This document shows, piece by piece, positions 16,132-27,514 of a DNA stretch of 64,000 nt. Below the pieces are notes generated by a model. It made no database searches. It had not been told where the DNA came from and saw only the letters and a list, made by a program, of their open reading frames with translations. Within the stretch, counting starts at the first letter, position 1. Every line of letters starts with the position of its first letter. Source of the stretch: Cervus elaphus (taxonomy: Eukaryota > Chordata > Mammalia > Artiodactyla > Cervidae); contig NC_057819.1 in the NCBI RefSeq assembly GCF_910594005.1, positions 122,609,669 to 122,673,668 on the forward strand. Reading direction: 5' to 3'. Position numbers and translations under genes: made by a program.

Positions 16132-19100
16132 ATGAGCCGCGCGCGGGGGGCGCTTTGCCGGGCCTGCCTCGCGCTGGCTGCGGCCCTGGGTGCGCTGCTG
16201 CTTTTGCCGTTGCCGCTGCCCCGCGCGCCTGCGCCCGCGCCAGCCCCGACTCGGGCCTTGGCCCCCGGCTCCGGCCCCCGCGCGCCCCCTGCCCGGCCCG
16301 CCACCGCCCCCCGCCTGCGGCCGGACGACGTCTTCATCGCGGTCAAGACCACCCGAAAAAACCACGGGCCGCGCCTGGGGCTACTGCTACGCACTTGGAT
16401 CTCCCGGGCCCGACAGCTGGTGGGTCCGCCCGGGGACCCCGCCGACTCCGGAACCCCCGCTGACTCGGGACACCCCCACCCCCAACCCAGCCCCCGCCTC
16501 TGGCAAACTCGCACGCCCTGAGATCCCCGCTCCTTCATCCTCAAACTTGCATCCTGCCCTGGACCCCACCCAGGATCCACCCCAAGACCCCCTACCCACA
16601 GATGTGTCCCCAGCATGGCTGTCAGGCCCCAGGCCTGAGAATGCAGGGACCCAGGACCCCCAGTGCCTACCCTCTCCTGCCCCTTCTCAAGCTCTAGTCT
16701 TGAGTGGGTTCTCCCAGCTTCTGGGCTGAGACCCCAGAAACGCCTCCAGCGAGAGCAAGCCTGGCCCTAGCAGCCCTGGGGATGCTGCAGGTAGAGGAGG
16801 CTGTCCCTGGTTCACCACCCTCCCTTCTCCTGGATCCCCAAGCCCAGGCTCACCTGTCCAGCTTCATTCCCCCTTGCTCACCAGGCCAAGGCCCTGCCAG
16901 GCCCAGAGTCCCTGGGGTGGGGGGCTGCCCCTTGAAACCTCACAGGCCATCTCTCTGCAGACGTTTATCTTTACCGACGGGGACGACCCTGAACTACAGC
17001 TCCAGGGAGGTGAGTGCCCTCCCCAGCCCAACCTGGCTGCGGTGTCTGAGGGGTCTTGGTCTAGTGCCATGCAGCCCCCTGCTGTGTACACAGGTCCAGA
17101 GGAGTTAAGGCACCTGCTTAGGGTCATACAGCTGATAGAGAACAGAGCCTGGCATCCAGGGTCCACCCTTCCAGCCATGCTCTGGTCACTGGCTGACTTC
17201 CCAGGGCCTCTGGCTGGAGCCACGTCCCCTGAAGAAGGGCCAGCAGGGAACCATGCCTTCCAGGCCTGCCCTGATGGGGATGGTCCAGCCTCTCAGTCCT
17301 GTTTCCCAGTGGGTTTGCTTTCATGGGATTGCAAGTGGTTGTCATCTGCCTGGACCTCGGATGGCGGCAACAGGGTCAACTGAGTGAGGCCAAGACAGGA
17401 CTACCATTGGGTCTGACTTCACAGTCTTGAACAGGACAGGCCTCGTGCTGGCCAGCCAGCAGCATTTAGCCCAACTTTGGTGGGGTGGGCTGGCAGCAGG
17501 TCTCACCCCGGCTCTCATGCTTCCATTTCTCCAATGGGCAGGTGGCCACGTCATCAACACCAACTGCTCCGCCGTGCATACCCGCCAGGCTCTGTGCTGC
17601 AAGATGTCAGTGGAATACGACAAGTTTATCGAGTCTGGACGCAAGTATGTGGTGGCCCGGGGCCAAGGGAGGCTGGTCCCCAACTTGGGTCAGGGGCTCC
17701 CCTGCTCCCACCCTCTGGGCCCAGCCTGGCTCCAGATTTCTACACGTTCCCAGGTGGTTCTGCCATGTGGATGATGACAATTATGTGAACCCCAAAGGCC
17801 TGCTGCAGCTGCTGTCCACCTTCTCACCTAGCCAGGACATCTACCTGGGGCGGCCCAGCCTGGACCACCCCATCGAGGCTACTGAGAGGATCCAGGGAGG
17901 TGGAACCGTGAGTGCTGGGGCGAAGTGGGCAGGGGCAGCTGAGAGTATGGAGACCCCAGCAAGGAAGGGCTGGGGCTGATGCCCAGTCCACCCAGAGGCG
18001 ATGTTTTGGTAACTGGGGCAAGTCAGGAAGGGCTGGAGCCAGAGGCACCTAAGTTTTAGAAGCCCTTGTCCTCTTGTCCCTTTAGAAGCTTCTGCCCCTG
18101 AGCCTGGGAGCAGTTAAGGGACAGCTTAAGGATGATCCTCAGGGTGTCCAGATGAAGAGTTAGGGTGACTAACCCTGACTAGTGGCTCCCTCCTTTTCAG
18201 GTGACAACGGTCAAGTTCTGGTTCGCTACTGGTGGGGCCGGGTTCTGCCTGAGCAGAGGCCTTGCTCTCAAGATGAGCCCATGGGCCAGGTGACGGAGGC
18301 GTGGTGGGAGGGAAGCAGGTGCTGGCTGCTGTGGGTGGGGGGTTGGGGTTCCCCAAGGCTGGAGAGGCACTGACCTGTTCCCCCCTCCGCTCCCCAGCCT
18401 GGGTGGCTTCATGAGCACAGCCGAGCGGGTGCGGCTGCCAGACGACTGCACGGTGGGCTACATCGTGGAGGGGCTGCTGGGCGCTCGCCTGCTGCACAGC
18501 TCACTGTTCCACTCCCACCTGGAGAACCTACAGAAGCTGCCACCCGACACCCTGCTCCAGCAGGTAGGCCGGCTGGGCCCCTGCTGCGTCCATGGCCGTC
18601 CCTGCATGGGGGCCCTGCCCCCCTGGCCCCCCCCCAGCTGAGCAAGGGCTTAGGGAGGGATTCTGGCGAGACAACTGTGGGTCCCAGCATGGCAGCAAAG
18701 TTTCGTGGACCCCGAATCCAGGCTGCTGGGACCCGGAGTCCCAGCCGTGGGGGATCCCCAGGCTCACATGAGGGCCTGTTGTAAAGAACAGCTGCTGTAC
18801 CTTCCCAGGGGGCGGCCCTGGGCAGCAGGGCTGGGGACAGTGGTCTGGGCGTGACCAGTGTTATAGACCTGGCCCAGGCAGGGGGTCCAGGCCCTCTCGC
18901 CCCTACACTTGTGCCAGCGGCCTCCCCCACGTGTCTGCTGTGCTGGCCATGCCTCTCAGCCCCCGTCAGGCCCCATCACCTTTCCGTGGTGTTCCTGAGC
19001 TTGCCCTAAGAATGCTGACTCCTGGCGGGGCACTGGGGACGCTGGAATCCAGGAGGCCAAGCAGCGTCTCTGCTGGAGAACAAGGTAGGAGGCGCCGGCC

Positions 19101-19374
19101 CTGAGAGTGACTCTGCTTCCTCTCCTCTCCCAGGTCACTTTGAGCTATGGGGGACCCGAGAACCCTCATAACGTGGTGAATGTGGCTGGGGGCTTCAGCC
19201 TGCAGCAGGATCCCACGCGGTGAGCGGGCGGTGGGAAGGAGTGCTGGGGCCAGCCCACCCCTCCAGCAGCCTGACCCCCGCTTCCCTCCCAGGTTTAAGT
19301 CCATCCACTGCCTTCTCTACCCGGACACGGACTGGTGTCCTGTGCAGAAGCAGAGCGACCTCGCTCCTCGGTGA
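16132..19374 (+). CDS. RFNG: Radical fringe beta-1,3-N-acetylglucosaminyltransferase
   Basis: Golgi type II enzyme that adds GlcNAc to O-fucose on Notch EGF repeats. Coding exons: 16132-16419, 16961-17009, 17542-17644, 17754-17907, 18201-18289, 18398-18563, 19134-19219, 19293-19374. They join to 338 aa plus TGA (human about 331). A short basic N-terminus is followed by a Leu/Ala signal anchor (about residues 10-30), then a Pro/Ala-rich stem to about residue 60. The catalytic domain opens with [12 protein letters not shown]. The Mn-binding DDD is at 153-155 (HVDDDNYV), followed by [11 protein letters not shown] and PDDCTVGYI, all intact. The ATG at 16,132 gives [13 protein letters not shown]. 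Two in-frame C-terminal cysteines ([11 protein letters not shown]) are kept. It shares its promoter with GPS1. No lesion is seen. Confidence 0.95.
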
Positions 19375-20178
19375 TCCCCGACCCAAAAGCCTGGCTCTGC
19401 CCCAGGTGCAAGTGTGCGAACAGTGCTGGAACAGTGCTGCCCCCTCCTGGGTTCAGTTGGCTACTCCAGGCGGCGACAGCCGGGCCCTCATCCAGGGAGA
19501 TAACGGGCGCCCAGCAGGCGCTCCAGCTGACCGGCAGGCCTCCCCACAGCCCCGGGCGGGCCCGGGTGAGCTGGCACTGTGGGAGAGGAGGACAGTGCTG
19601 GGGGCCTGGGACGGGGCTGGCATCTGCCTCCCCGGACTCCATCCTGTTCCCCTCACCTGCTGGAGAGAGGATTCTCAGCCAGGGTCGGGTGTGAGATGCT
19701 GCCCCCTAGAGGTGACTGTCGGACACCTTACTTGCTGTTCTCTTGGGATGCCACCCTTCCCACACCAGGTCTGGAGCCCAGCCAGGGCCTCTGCCTCCAT
19801 GGGGAACTGCCCACAAGGGCGCAGACCCTCTGGACAGCTGTGCTCTTGGGTGCAGCTTAATCCTGGCCAGGTTGTCTCCATTCAGAGGCCACCTTCTCGG
19901 GGTCTCTTGGCCGAGAGGTCCTTCCTGAGGGACCTCGAAGACACTTTTCCTCCACTCTGACTCTGCTCAGTACTTTCCATCCTTCCCCCCCTCCCGGGGG
20001 CTGCAAGTCCATGAAACAGCAGGAGCCTCTTGTTTGGGGCCCTCTCTGCAGTGAGACGTCCCCATCCCACCAGTCGACCCACATTGACCTTGACAGTGCC
20101 TTTCCATAGGAGGAGGAAACAGAACAAGGGGAGCCAGCACCTGCCTTCTGGTCTCTCGCGCTGCTATTGCAACAAGTG

Positions 20179-20184
20179 AATAAA
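20179..20184 (+). terminator. RFNG: RFNG polyadenylation signal
   Basis: Canonical AATAAA followed by a GT-rich stretch. It implies a 3' UTR of about 800 nt. Confidence 0.8.
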
Positions 20185-21235
20185 AGCTTGATTGTTACTC
20201 TCTGTTGGTCATTGTGTTAATTAACCAGTGATACCTGGCAGCTCAGCTTCAGGAAGGGCCACACAGCATCCAGCTCCTTCCCATGAAGGCACTGCCCCGA
20301 GACTAGCTCCCTCCCAGGCAGATCTGTGTTCCGTACAGCCTTGCTGGCCCAGCTGAGCCTAAAGCTGCCCACTGGACTCTTCAGTGTGAGCTGAAGAGTA
20401 TATGGGTTGCGGAGGTGGTGTTCCTGCAGGGAATGATGCAATCAAGACAGACCTTGCTCCAGAAGGCAGACTGCCTGTTAAGACTTGCTTTTTTAGCATA
20501 CTGTGGAACTAGAGTGTGTGTGTGCGCCAGCATGCACAGAAGCGTACGTTGAGTTCATGTGCCTCTGTCCGTGGGTGTCCACACATGTGCTTCCATATAT
20601 CTGTGAATTGCTGTGTAAATGTATGCATGTGGGTATGAATGCACATAGCTGTGTACATATGGGCAGGTGTGTGTGTATGTGCATAGGGCAGGCCAGCGAC
20701 TCCCGGTAAGCAGGTTGGAGTCAGCATGCACTGGTGGTCAGGCCGAGAGAGGTTCCTTGAAGAGGGGTATACGGCAGATCACCAGGAAGTGTCCATGTGC
20801 AGCAGCCACCCCCCGCCCCATTGTGTTCCCAGATGTGGAATATGTAACAGCCCTCAAGACCTAGACACGCACTGAGCCCCTCAGACCACTGGGCATCCAC
20901 AGATCACAGAACCAGGATAGCATCAGTTGGACCAAAATATCCCTCCTCTGGCTGGAGCCACCTCAGGCCTGGATCTCTGGGCCAGAGCCACCTCAAAGGT
21001 ACAGACTCCTCTCTTACCGGGTCCAGAGGAACAGTCACCCCCAAGCCGCTGAACCACCTCCAAGGGGTGGTGGGACTAGTGGGCACCCCCAGGCTGCAGC
21101 ATGGTCTGCCAGAATGGGTGGACCATGTATTGTTCAGAGAGAAAAAAGCCTCGAAAACACACAAAAATGTTTACATGTGATTGTTTCTGAAAAAAACTAC
21201 AAAATTGGTAAAAACGTTTTTTTCCTCTTCCTTTG
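20185..21235. other. Intergenic stretch with a TG-rich segment
   Basis: No gene is recognised. Positions 20,508-20,690 are an imperfect (TG/CA)-rich, purine-pyrimidine alternating tract whose open frames on both strands are low-complexity artefacts. Confidence 0.6.
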
Positions 21236-21530
21236 TTGTTCAGTTGCTCAGTCGTGTCCAACTCTTTGTGACCTCATGGACTGCAGCATGCCAGGTTCCC
21301 CTGTCCTTCACTATCTCCCAAAGTGTGCTCAGATTCACACCCATCAAGTTGGTGATGCATCTGTTTCATCCTCTGCCACCCGCTTCTCCTTTTGCCTTCA
21401 ATCTTTCCCAGCATCAGTGTCTTTTCCAATGAGTCAGCTGTTCGCATCAGGTGGCCAAAGTATTGGAACTTCAGCTTCAGCATCAGTCCTTCCAATAAAT
21501 ATTCAGGGTTGATTTCCTTGAGGGTTGACT
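21236..21530 (-). mobile_element. Bov-A/BovB-3'-derived element
   Basis: Minus-strand copy with 'cagttgctcagtcgtgtccaactctttgtgac...' at the start and 'tgagtcagctgttcgcatcaggtggccaaagtattgg' wording near the end, as in the BovB 3' region. Confidence 0.8.
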
Positions 21531-21832
21531 TGTTTTCTCTTCCTACTTTTTGATATTTTACAAATACCAAAATATGTTGTATGATAGACATATATTATGT
21601 ATAATCAGAAAAAGTTAAAATTTTTGTAATTAAGGTTCAGAATTAAATTGTGTGTACTTGACCCTCCATCTGACATTTTTTTGGATAACTGTTTACTAAG
21701 CATCAGTCCATCCCACATCACTGCATGCCAGAGGAATGATGATCTGCAAAATAAACCAGCTCTTGAGGCTGGAGAGAGCCGGTGTGTATGGGATGTAACC
21801 GCTGATGAGTATGAGCTTTCTTTGAAGTGAAG

Positions 21833-22046
21833 TGAAGTGAGTCGCTCAGTCCTGTCCAACTCTTTGCGACCCCATGGACTATACGGTCCATGAATTCTCC
21901 AGGCCAGAATACTGGAGTGGGTAGCTGTTCCCTCCTCCCGGGGATTTTCCCAACCCAGGGATCGAACCCAGGTCTACCTATATTGCAGGTGGATTCTTTT
22001 TTTTTTTGCAGGTGGATTCTTTACCAGCTGAACCACAAGGGAAGCC
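21833..22046 (-). mobile_element. Bov-tA SINE
   Basis: Minus-strand Bov-tA with an internal T-run and a short local duplication ('gcaggtggattcttt' twice near 21,987-22,022). Confidence 0.8.
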
Positions 22047-22249
22047 CTGAGCTTCCATTGAAAAGAGTCAATCCTCATTATACTCCATGTTTCAAATTCA
22101 CCCACATAATAAAACTTATTTCTAACCCTCAAATCAATACTTACTTTCCTGGTCATTCTCAGACAAACAGTGGTGAAAATTTTGAGTCATCAGATGTGTG
22201 CGTCCCCTGCTGAGGTTGAACTAGGTGAGACTCCACCCCAGAGATACCC

Positions 22250-22980
22250 AGAGGATGAAGACAGCAGAGGGCAGTGCAGAGTAAAGCAAGAAACTCAATG
22301 GGAACTAACTTCATTCTAGAATTAGATTTTGGTGACAGTTACATAATTTTGTGAATGTAATAACAACAAAAAAACTCTAGTGAATTATATACTTCAAAAC
22401 TGTACACTTTTTGATATGAGTGATATCTCAATAAAAATGTTATTTAAAATGTAAGCCAAAATGAAATTAAAAATTGAAATAGTCCTATATTTATTACATA
22501 ATTTGAATTTAACAAAAATATTCCCATAAAAAAATCTCCAGGATCAGATGGTTTCATTGGTGAATTTTATCAAACATTTGGGGGAGGAATATCATCAATC
22601 TTAGGATCTTCCAGAAAATAGATGAGAACAGTTCCCAGGTCATTTCATGAGGCCAGCATTACTCTGGTACCAAAATCAGACAAACACATTACCAAAAAAA
22701 TTGACCAGTTGAATCTAAATTTTACATGAGGGACTTCCCCTAGTGGTCCAGTGGCTAAGACTCTGCACTCCTAAGGCAGGGAGCCTGGGGTTCCATCCCT
22801 GATTAGGGAAATAGATCCTGCATGCTGCAAAGAAGATCAAAGACCCTACAAGCCACAGCTAAGACCAAGCTCAGCCAAATAAATTATTTTTTTTTTCAAA
22901 AGCAAATTTGAAAAAGAACAAAGTTGAAGGATTTACACAGCCTGATGTCAAGACCTACTATCAGACGTTGATGAAAAATT
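22250..22980 (+). mobile_element. L1 LINE fragments interrupted by a CHR SINE
   Basis: 22,300-22,445 resembles an L1 3' end; 22,520-22,710 matches L1 ORF2 reverse-transcriptase wording (ggatcagatggtttcattgg...). A plus-strand CHR SINE sits at about 22,733-22,890, then L1-like sequence resumes. No intact frame remains. Confidence 0.6.
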
Positions 22981-23164
22981 AATCTGTTGATCTATGAAAG
23001 AAACGAAAAATTTTATTTGAGCCAAATTTGAGGATTATAAGCCAGGAAGAGCATCTCAGAAAGCTCTGAGAACCATCTGTTAGATGTCAAGGCACAGTTC
23101 TATAAGTTTTTTGAGACAGAGGGCCATACATCAAATGACATATTTTTAAAATACTTACTAACTA

Positions 23165-23372
23165 GCCAATTTATTTGGCTGCGTTGGGCCTTAGTTGCAG
23201 AATGCAGAATCTTCCTTGTGGCACAGAGGCTTTCTGGTCCTGCCTCTTGGGCACAGTAGTTTCAGTGCTCTGACTTAGTTTCTCCACGGCATGTGGGATC
23301 TTAGTTCCCTGAGGGAGCAAACCCGTGGCACTTCCATTGCAAGGTGGATTCTTAACCACTGCACCACCAGAA
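23165..23372 (-). mobile_element. CHR-type SINE
   Basis: Antisense CHR copy: 'ggctgcgttgggccttagttgcag' through 'cttaaccactgcaccaccag', abutting the next SINE. Confidence 0.75.
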
Positions 23373-23373
23373 G

Positions 23374-23580
23374 TTCAGTCACTAAGTCATGTCTGACTCT
23401 TGCGACCCCATAGACTCCGTAGCCCACCAGACTCCTCTGTCCGTGGCATTTTCTAGGCAAGAATACTGGAGTGGGTTGCCATTTCCTTCTCCAAAGGATC
23501 TTCCCAATCCAGGGATCAAACCCAGGTCTCCTGCGCTGCAGGCAGATTCTTTACCGACTGAACCGCACCACCAGGGAAGA
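23374..23580 (-). mobile_element. Bov-tA SINE
   Basis: Minus-strand Bov-tA: 'ttcagtcactaagtcatgtctgac' to 'ccaccagggaaga'. It is followed by unrecognised sequence and a short (TAAA)n run at 23,850-23,872. Confidence 0.8.
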
Positions 23581-23599
23581 CCCCAAATGACGGAAGATT

Positions 23600-24489
23600 G
23601 ACAGTTTACATGATCCAGATCTAAGTGTCATGCTAGTAAGTCACGTGACCCCATACAAGATGAAGAAGAATGCTGTCTCTTCAGGAGTTGTCTAGTTGAT
23701 GCTGGGAGAATGTTGCTCTTTATAGTTGAACTGGTATTCCTGCTGATGGGGGAGGTTTGGTTGATGCATAACGCAGACACACAATGCACAGTGAGGGGAG
23801 AATGTAGGCCAAAGGGCAGAGAAGATTTCTTGTTTAAATATCTCATCTTAAAAAATAAATAAATAAATAAATATCACATCTTGCCATAAAAATATGACTT
23901 CTTTTTCACAAAGCTACAGTATGAAGACTGTGGTGCTGGCACTGGGACCAACAGATGGATCCACGGGACATGCAGCAGAACCCAGTCACAGATACACGCT
24001 TCTACCATCGTAAGTGTTCCCAACAGAGTCATCAGAGCAATTTAAGGGGAAAAGTCTTTTCAGCAAATGGTGCCAGAATTAGTTTACTAATTAATTTTTT
24101 ATAATTCAAAAAAAAAAGCCAACTTGGAGAAAGTACTAGTCAGGACGAGCTAGGCTGTGCTGCAGAAACCACTAAGCCCCGTAAGTAAATTTGTCTGTAT
24201 CACACTGTGATATGCACGGGTGGCTCTCTTCTAATTGGTGAGTCAGGAACTCAGGCTGCTTCTATCTTCAGGCCCCAGCATCTTGTAGTTTAAGTCCCCC
24301 TTAGATCGTCCAGGTGAAATGGAGGAGAAAGTGGAATGAAGGCACACCAGATCCACACCACCTGAGCCCAAAAGTGACATTAATTTCCCACATTTCACTG
24401 GCTGAAAGAAATCACAGGGCCACCATAACAGCCAGGGAAGCTGGAACATAGAAAAAGACCCATGGGTCTGCTGAGCTCTGCGGCATTGA
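23600..24489. other. Gene-free stretch
   Basis: Contains old LINE-like wording around 23,900-24,010 and a (TAAA)n microsatellite, otherwise nothing I can assign. Confidence 0.5.
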
Positions 24490-25015
24490 TGTTACAGAAA
24501 TGTATGACCAACCTAGACAGCATATTAAGAAGCAGAGACATTACGTTGCCAACATTGGTCCGTCTAGTCAAAGCTATGGTTTTTCTAGTAGTCATGTATG
24601 GATGTGATGGTTAGACTATAAAGAAAGCTGAATGCTGAAGAATTGATGCATTTGAACTTTGGTGTTGGAGAAGACTCTTGAGAGTCCTTTGGACTGCAAG
24701 GAGATCCAACCAGTCCATCCTAAAGGAAATCAGTCTTGAATATTCATTGGAAGGACAGATGCTGAAGCTGAAACTCCAATACTTTGGCCACCTGATGTGA
24801 AGAACTGACTCCTTGGAAAAGACCCTGATGCTGGGAAAGATTGAGGGCAGGAGGAGAAGGGGACAACAGAGGATGAGATGGTTGGATGGCATCACGGACT
24901 TGATGGGCGTGAGTTTGAACAAGCTCCGGGAGTTGGTGATGGACAGGGAAGCCTGGTGTGCTGCAGTCCATGGGGTCGCAAAGAGTCAGACACAACTGAG
25001 CGACTGAACTGAACC
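24490..25015 (+). mobile_element. BovB LINE, truncated 3' end
   Basis: Plus-strand 3' part of BovB: 'gcatattaagaagcagagacatta', 'gttggagaagactcttgagag' and ending 'acacaactgagcgactgaactgaac'. It is 5'-truncated and frame-broken. Confidence 0.85.
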
Positions 25016-25786
25016 TAATGCAAGTTCATGTGCCTGATGCACAGTGAAACCAAACATACCGAAATGCTTGAGTCTGGAGCAAAGAAAGATTGATGGCAGG
25101 GCCAAGCAAGGAAAAAGGGTGGCTCACGCTCAGAAAAACCCTGAACTCCCTGATGGTTTTCCAAGAGAAGTTTTTAATAGGTAAAATTTGGGGCAAAGAC
25201 TGAAGGGATGTGACTTTCTTCTAATTGGTGGGTGGTGAGGTAGCAGGGCGGTGCTCCAGGAATCTTGGCTCAGCCTGAAGTTACCATCCTCGACCTGGGT
25301 GGGGGTCTTAGTTTCTGCAGAAGAGCCCAAAATGTTGTTATGTGTATTCCTAGAGGAGAAACCAGGACCCTGCCCCACGACTACACTATTGTTTCTTGAC
25401 TGCTCCTCTGCCGGCATCCCCTCCCTGCCTTAACAACTGTTTGAATCAGCATTTTGGGACTCAGGGATACCAGGCCAAGGAGGCTGAATGCAGTCTATTT
25501 CCTACAAACAAGAAACAGGGAACAGGGAAAGGATTTGTACCTGGGAGGGCCCCACAGGGTCCTACTCTGTTTGACCAAGTGAACTGAGGGAAAGAAACTG
25601 GGTCTCTGATGTTGCTTGTTGCTTGTGCCACATTCTCGTTGTGCACTTGTTTTTATGAGAGAAATATTTCAGCCAGTGTCAATCACCTTGTTTGCAGCTA
25701 GAACCACTATAACTCATATGGAATGTGAAACACTGTCCATAAATGTAAATTGTTTTTGAAAGGAGTACTAAGGGGAGACACAGCTT
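25016..25786. other. Gene-free stretch
   Basis: No gene, RNA or recognised repeat. Possibly old LTR material (ordinary base composition, short frames only). Confidence 0.4.
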
Positions 25787-25787
25787 T

Positions 25788-26005
25788 CCAGGTGGCCCTA
25801 GTGGTAAAGAACCCACCGGCCAATGCAGGAGACATAAGAGATATGGGTTCAATCCCGGGGTGTGGATGATCCCCTGGAGGAGGGCCTGGCAACCCAGTCC
25901 AGTATTCTTGCCTGGAGAATCCCATGGACAGAGGAGCATAGTGGGCTACGGTCCATAGGGTCGCACAGAGTCGGACACGACTGAAGCAACTTAGCACACA
26001 CACTA
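25788..26005 (+). mobile_element. Bov-tA SINE
   Basis: Plus-strand Bov-tA from 'tccaggtggccctagtggtaaagaacc' to 'cgactgaagcaacttagcacacaca'. Confidence 0.85.
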
Positions 26006-26509
26006 AGGGGAAGAAGAAAAATTAAATAAAACAGATGTTGGGCTGTATCCCAAAGGTGTAAGGGCTGTGCTTGCCCAGCTTCAAGACAGAAGAGCCCAGA
26101 GTCAACAACAGAGCCATCAGTGGTTTAACGGATTGGGGAATTTCCAGGTCTGGAGTAACACCCTACCATGTGCAGCTGACAGAGAGCAGGAAATGGTGGC
26201 AGTCTTCTCTCCTGGGGGCTGGGGGGGACAGGGAAGATTGCCAGTTATAGGGGAATTGACAACAGATGGGCTCATTAGTTACCAGGGAAACCAGTAACGG
26301 GGCATGCCCCTCACCAATCCTTTAGTAGGAACAATCACTAGCTGAGGCCTGGGGCAAGTATGTAGGAAGGTCAGTATTGTGTTAGGTTATACATGAAGCA
26401 GGCACTGGTAGGAAAGGGGATGTACAGAAAGCGAGAGAACAGTCATCTTGAGTGGCCTGACCATACAGGAGGAATATAAAAAATAGAGAAGATATGGAAG
26501 GTAAGCCCC

Positions 26510-27470
26510 TCAGCTTGAGAGGGTGGCTCTGAGTCCAAGCTTGAACTGCTTGCTGCACAACAGGCCAGTAAATTGAGAGTAAGAATCAGTAACTTTTTTC
26601 AGAAAGCCAACAGACTGAGAAGACAGTGGGCTATCGTCCCAAAGAATCATCTTCCCAGAGTTAGAATTCAAGCTTCTTAAACTAAAAGGGGAGGGGGAAA
26701 GTTCTGGTTCTGGCCAGACTCTGGAGGGGATGTGTTAATTTCTTCCTGCCTACAACCATTCACAGTTGGGCCTAGTTGGGATATTTCCCGAGAGTTACAC
26801 AAAAGTATTTTAGCTTCATGCTCTTTACCTGGGAGGCAGGGTTCCCAGAGATAGGCCATTACGTGTAATTTAGTTAATAGACAATATCCCTTAGGTAATT
26901 AACTTGTCAAAGGATACAGGCTCTTCCCTATTATAGCTCCTGGGTGCTGCACACAGTTATAGGGGAAAGTCATTATTTTAATGTCTTTTAAGAGAAAGAG
27001 GGAGAAACATTTGCACTTTGAAAAATCAGCAAGGGCAGAAGATCCTTTGGAACTGTTACCAAGTTTAAGCTCACTCTGCTCACCGCACAACAGGTCAATG
27101 AATCTACAGATGAGGTGTTGAGACAAGGAATATGACTTTATTCAGAAAGCCAGCAGGCTGAGAAGACAGCAGACTAATGTCTCAAAACAACCATCTTGTC
27201 AGGACCTGGATGTCAGGTTCTTTTATAGAATAGAGAGGAGGAGGAAGTGAGGAAGTAAAGTAAAAAGGCCATTAATCTAGCAAATGTCTCCTGGAATGGC
27301 CAACTTCGGGGAGGGCATCTATTAATTTCTTCTTTCTGCAGCCATTCAGAGATAGGCGAGGTTAGATTGTCTCTGTGAACTGAACAAAGGCACTTTAGTT
27401 TAACAGTCAGGCAGAGTGGCAGGGTTCCCTAAGGAAGGCCATTATGTATGATTATGATAACAAAAGCAAT
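26510..27470 (-). repeat. Two diverged head-to-tail copies of an LTR-like repeat
   Basis: About 26,540-26,880 and 27,070-27,470 share ordered blocks: 'cacaacaggYcaRt', 'cagaaagccaRcagRctgagaagacag', 'ttaatttcttc', 'gcagggttccc' and 'ggccattaYgt'. Their order and spacing suggest tandem LTRs or one LTR element copied twice. Orientation is guessed from the antisense polyA-like patterns; no coding sequence lies between them. Confidence 0.45.
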
Positions 27471-27514
27471 GAAAAGCTAAGGGTAAAGTCTAAGTCAGCT
27501 ACAAATAGCTGAGG

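Noticed and set aside
20508..20690. Cysteine/histidine-rich frames at 20,493-20,727 and 34,575-34,824 as small secreted proteins
   Set aside because: They arise from TG/CA low-complexity tracts and exist on both strands.
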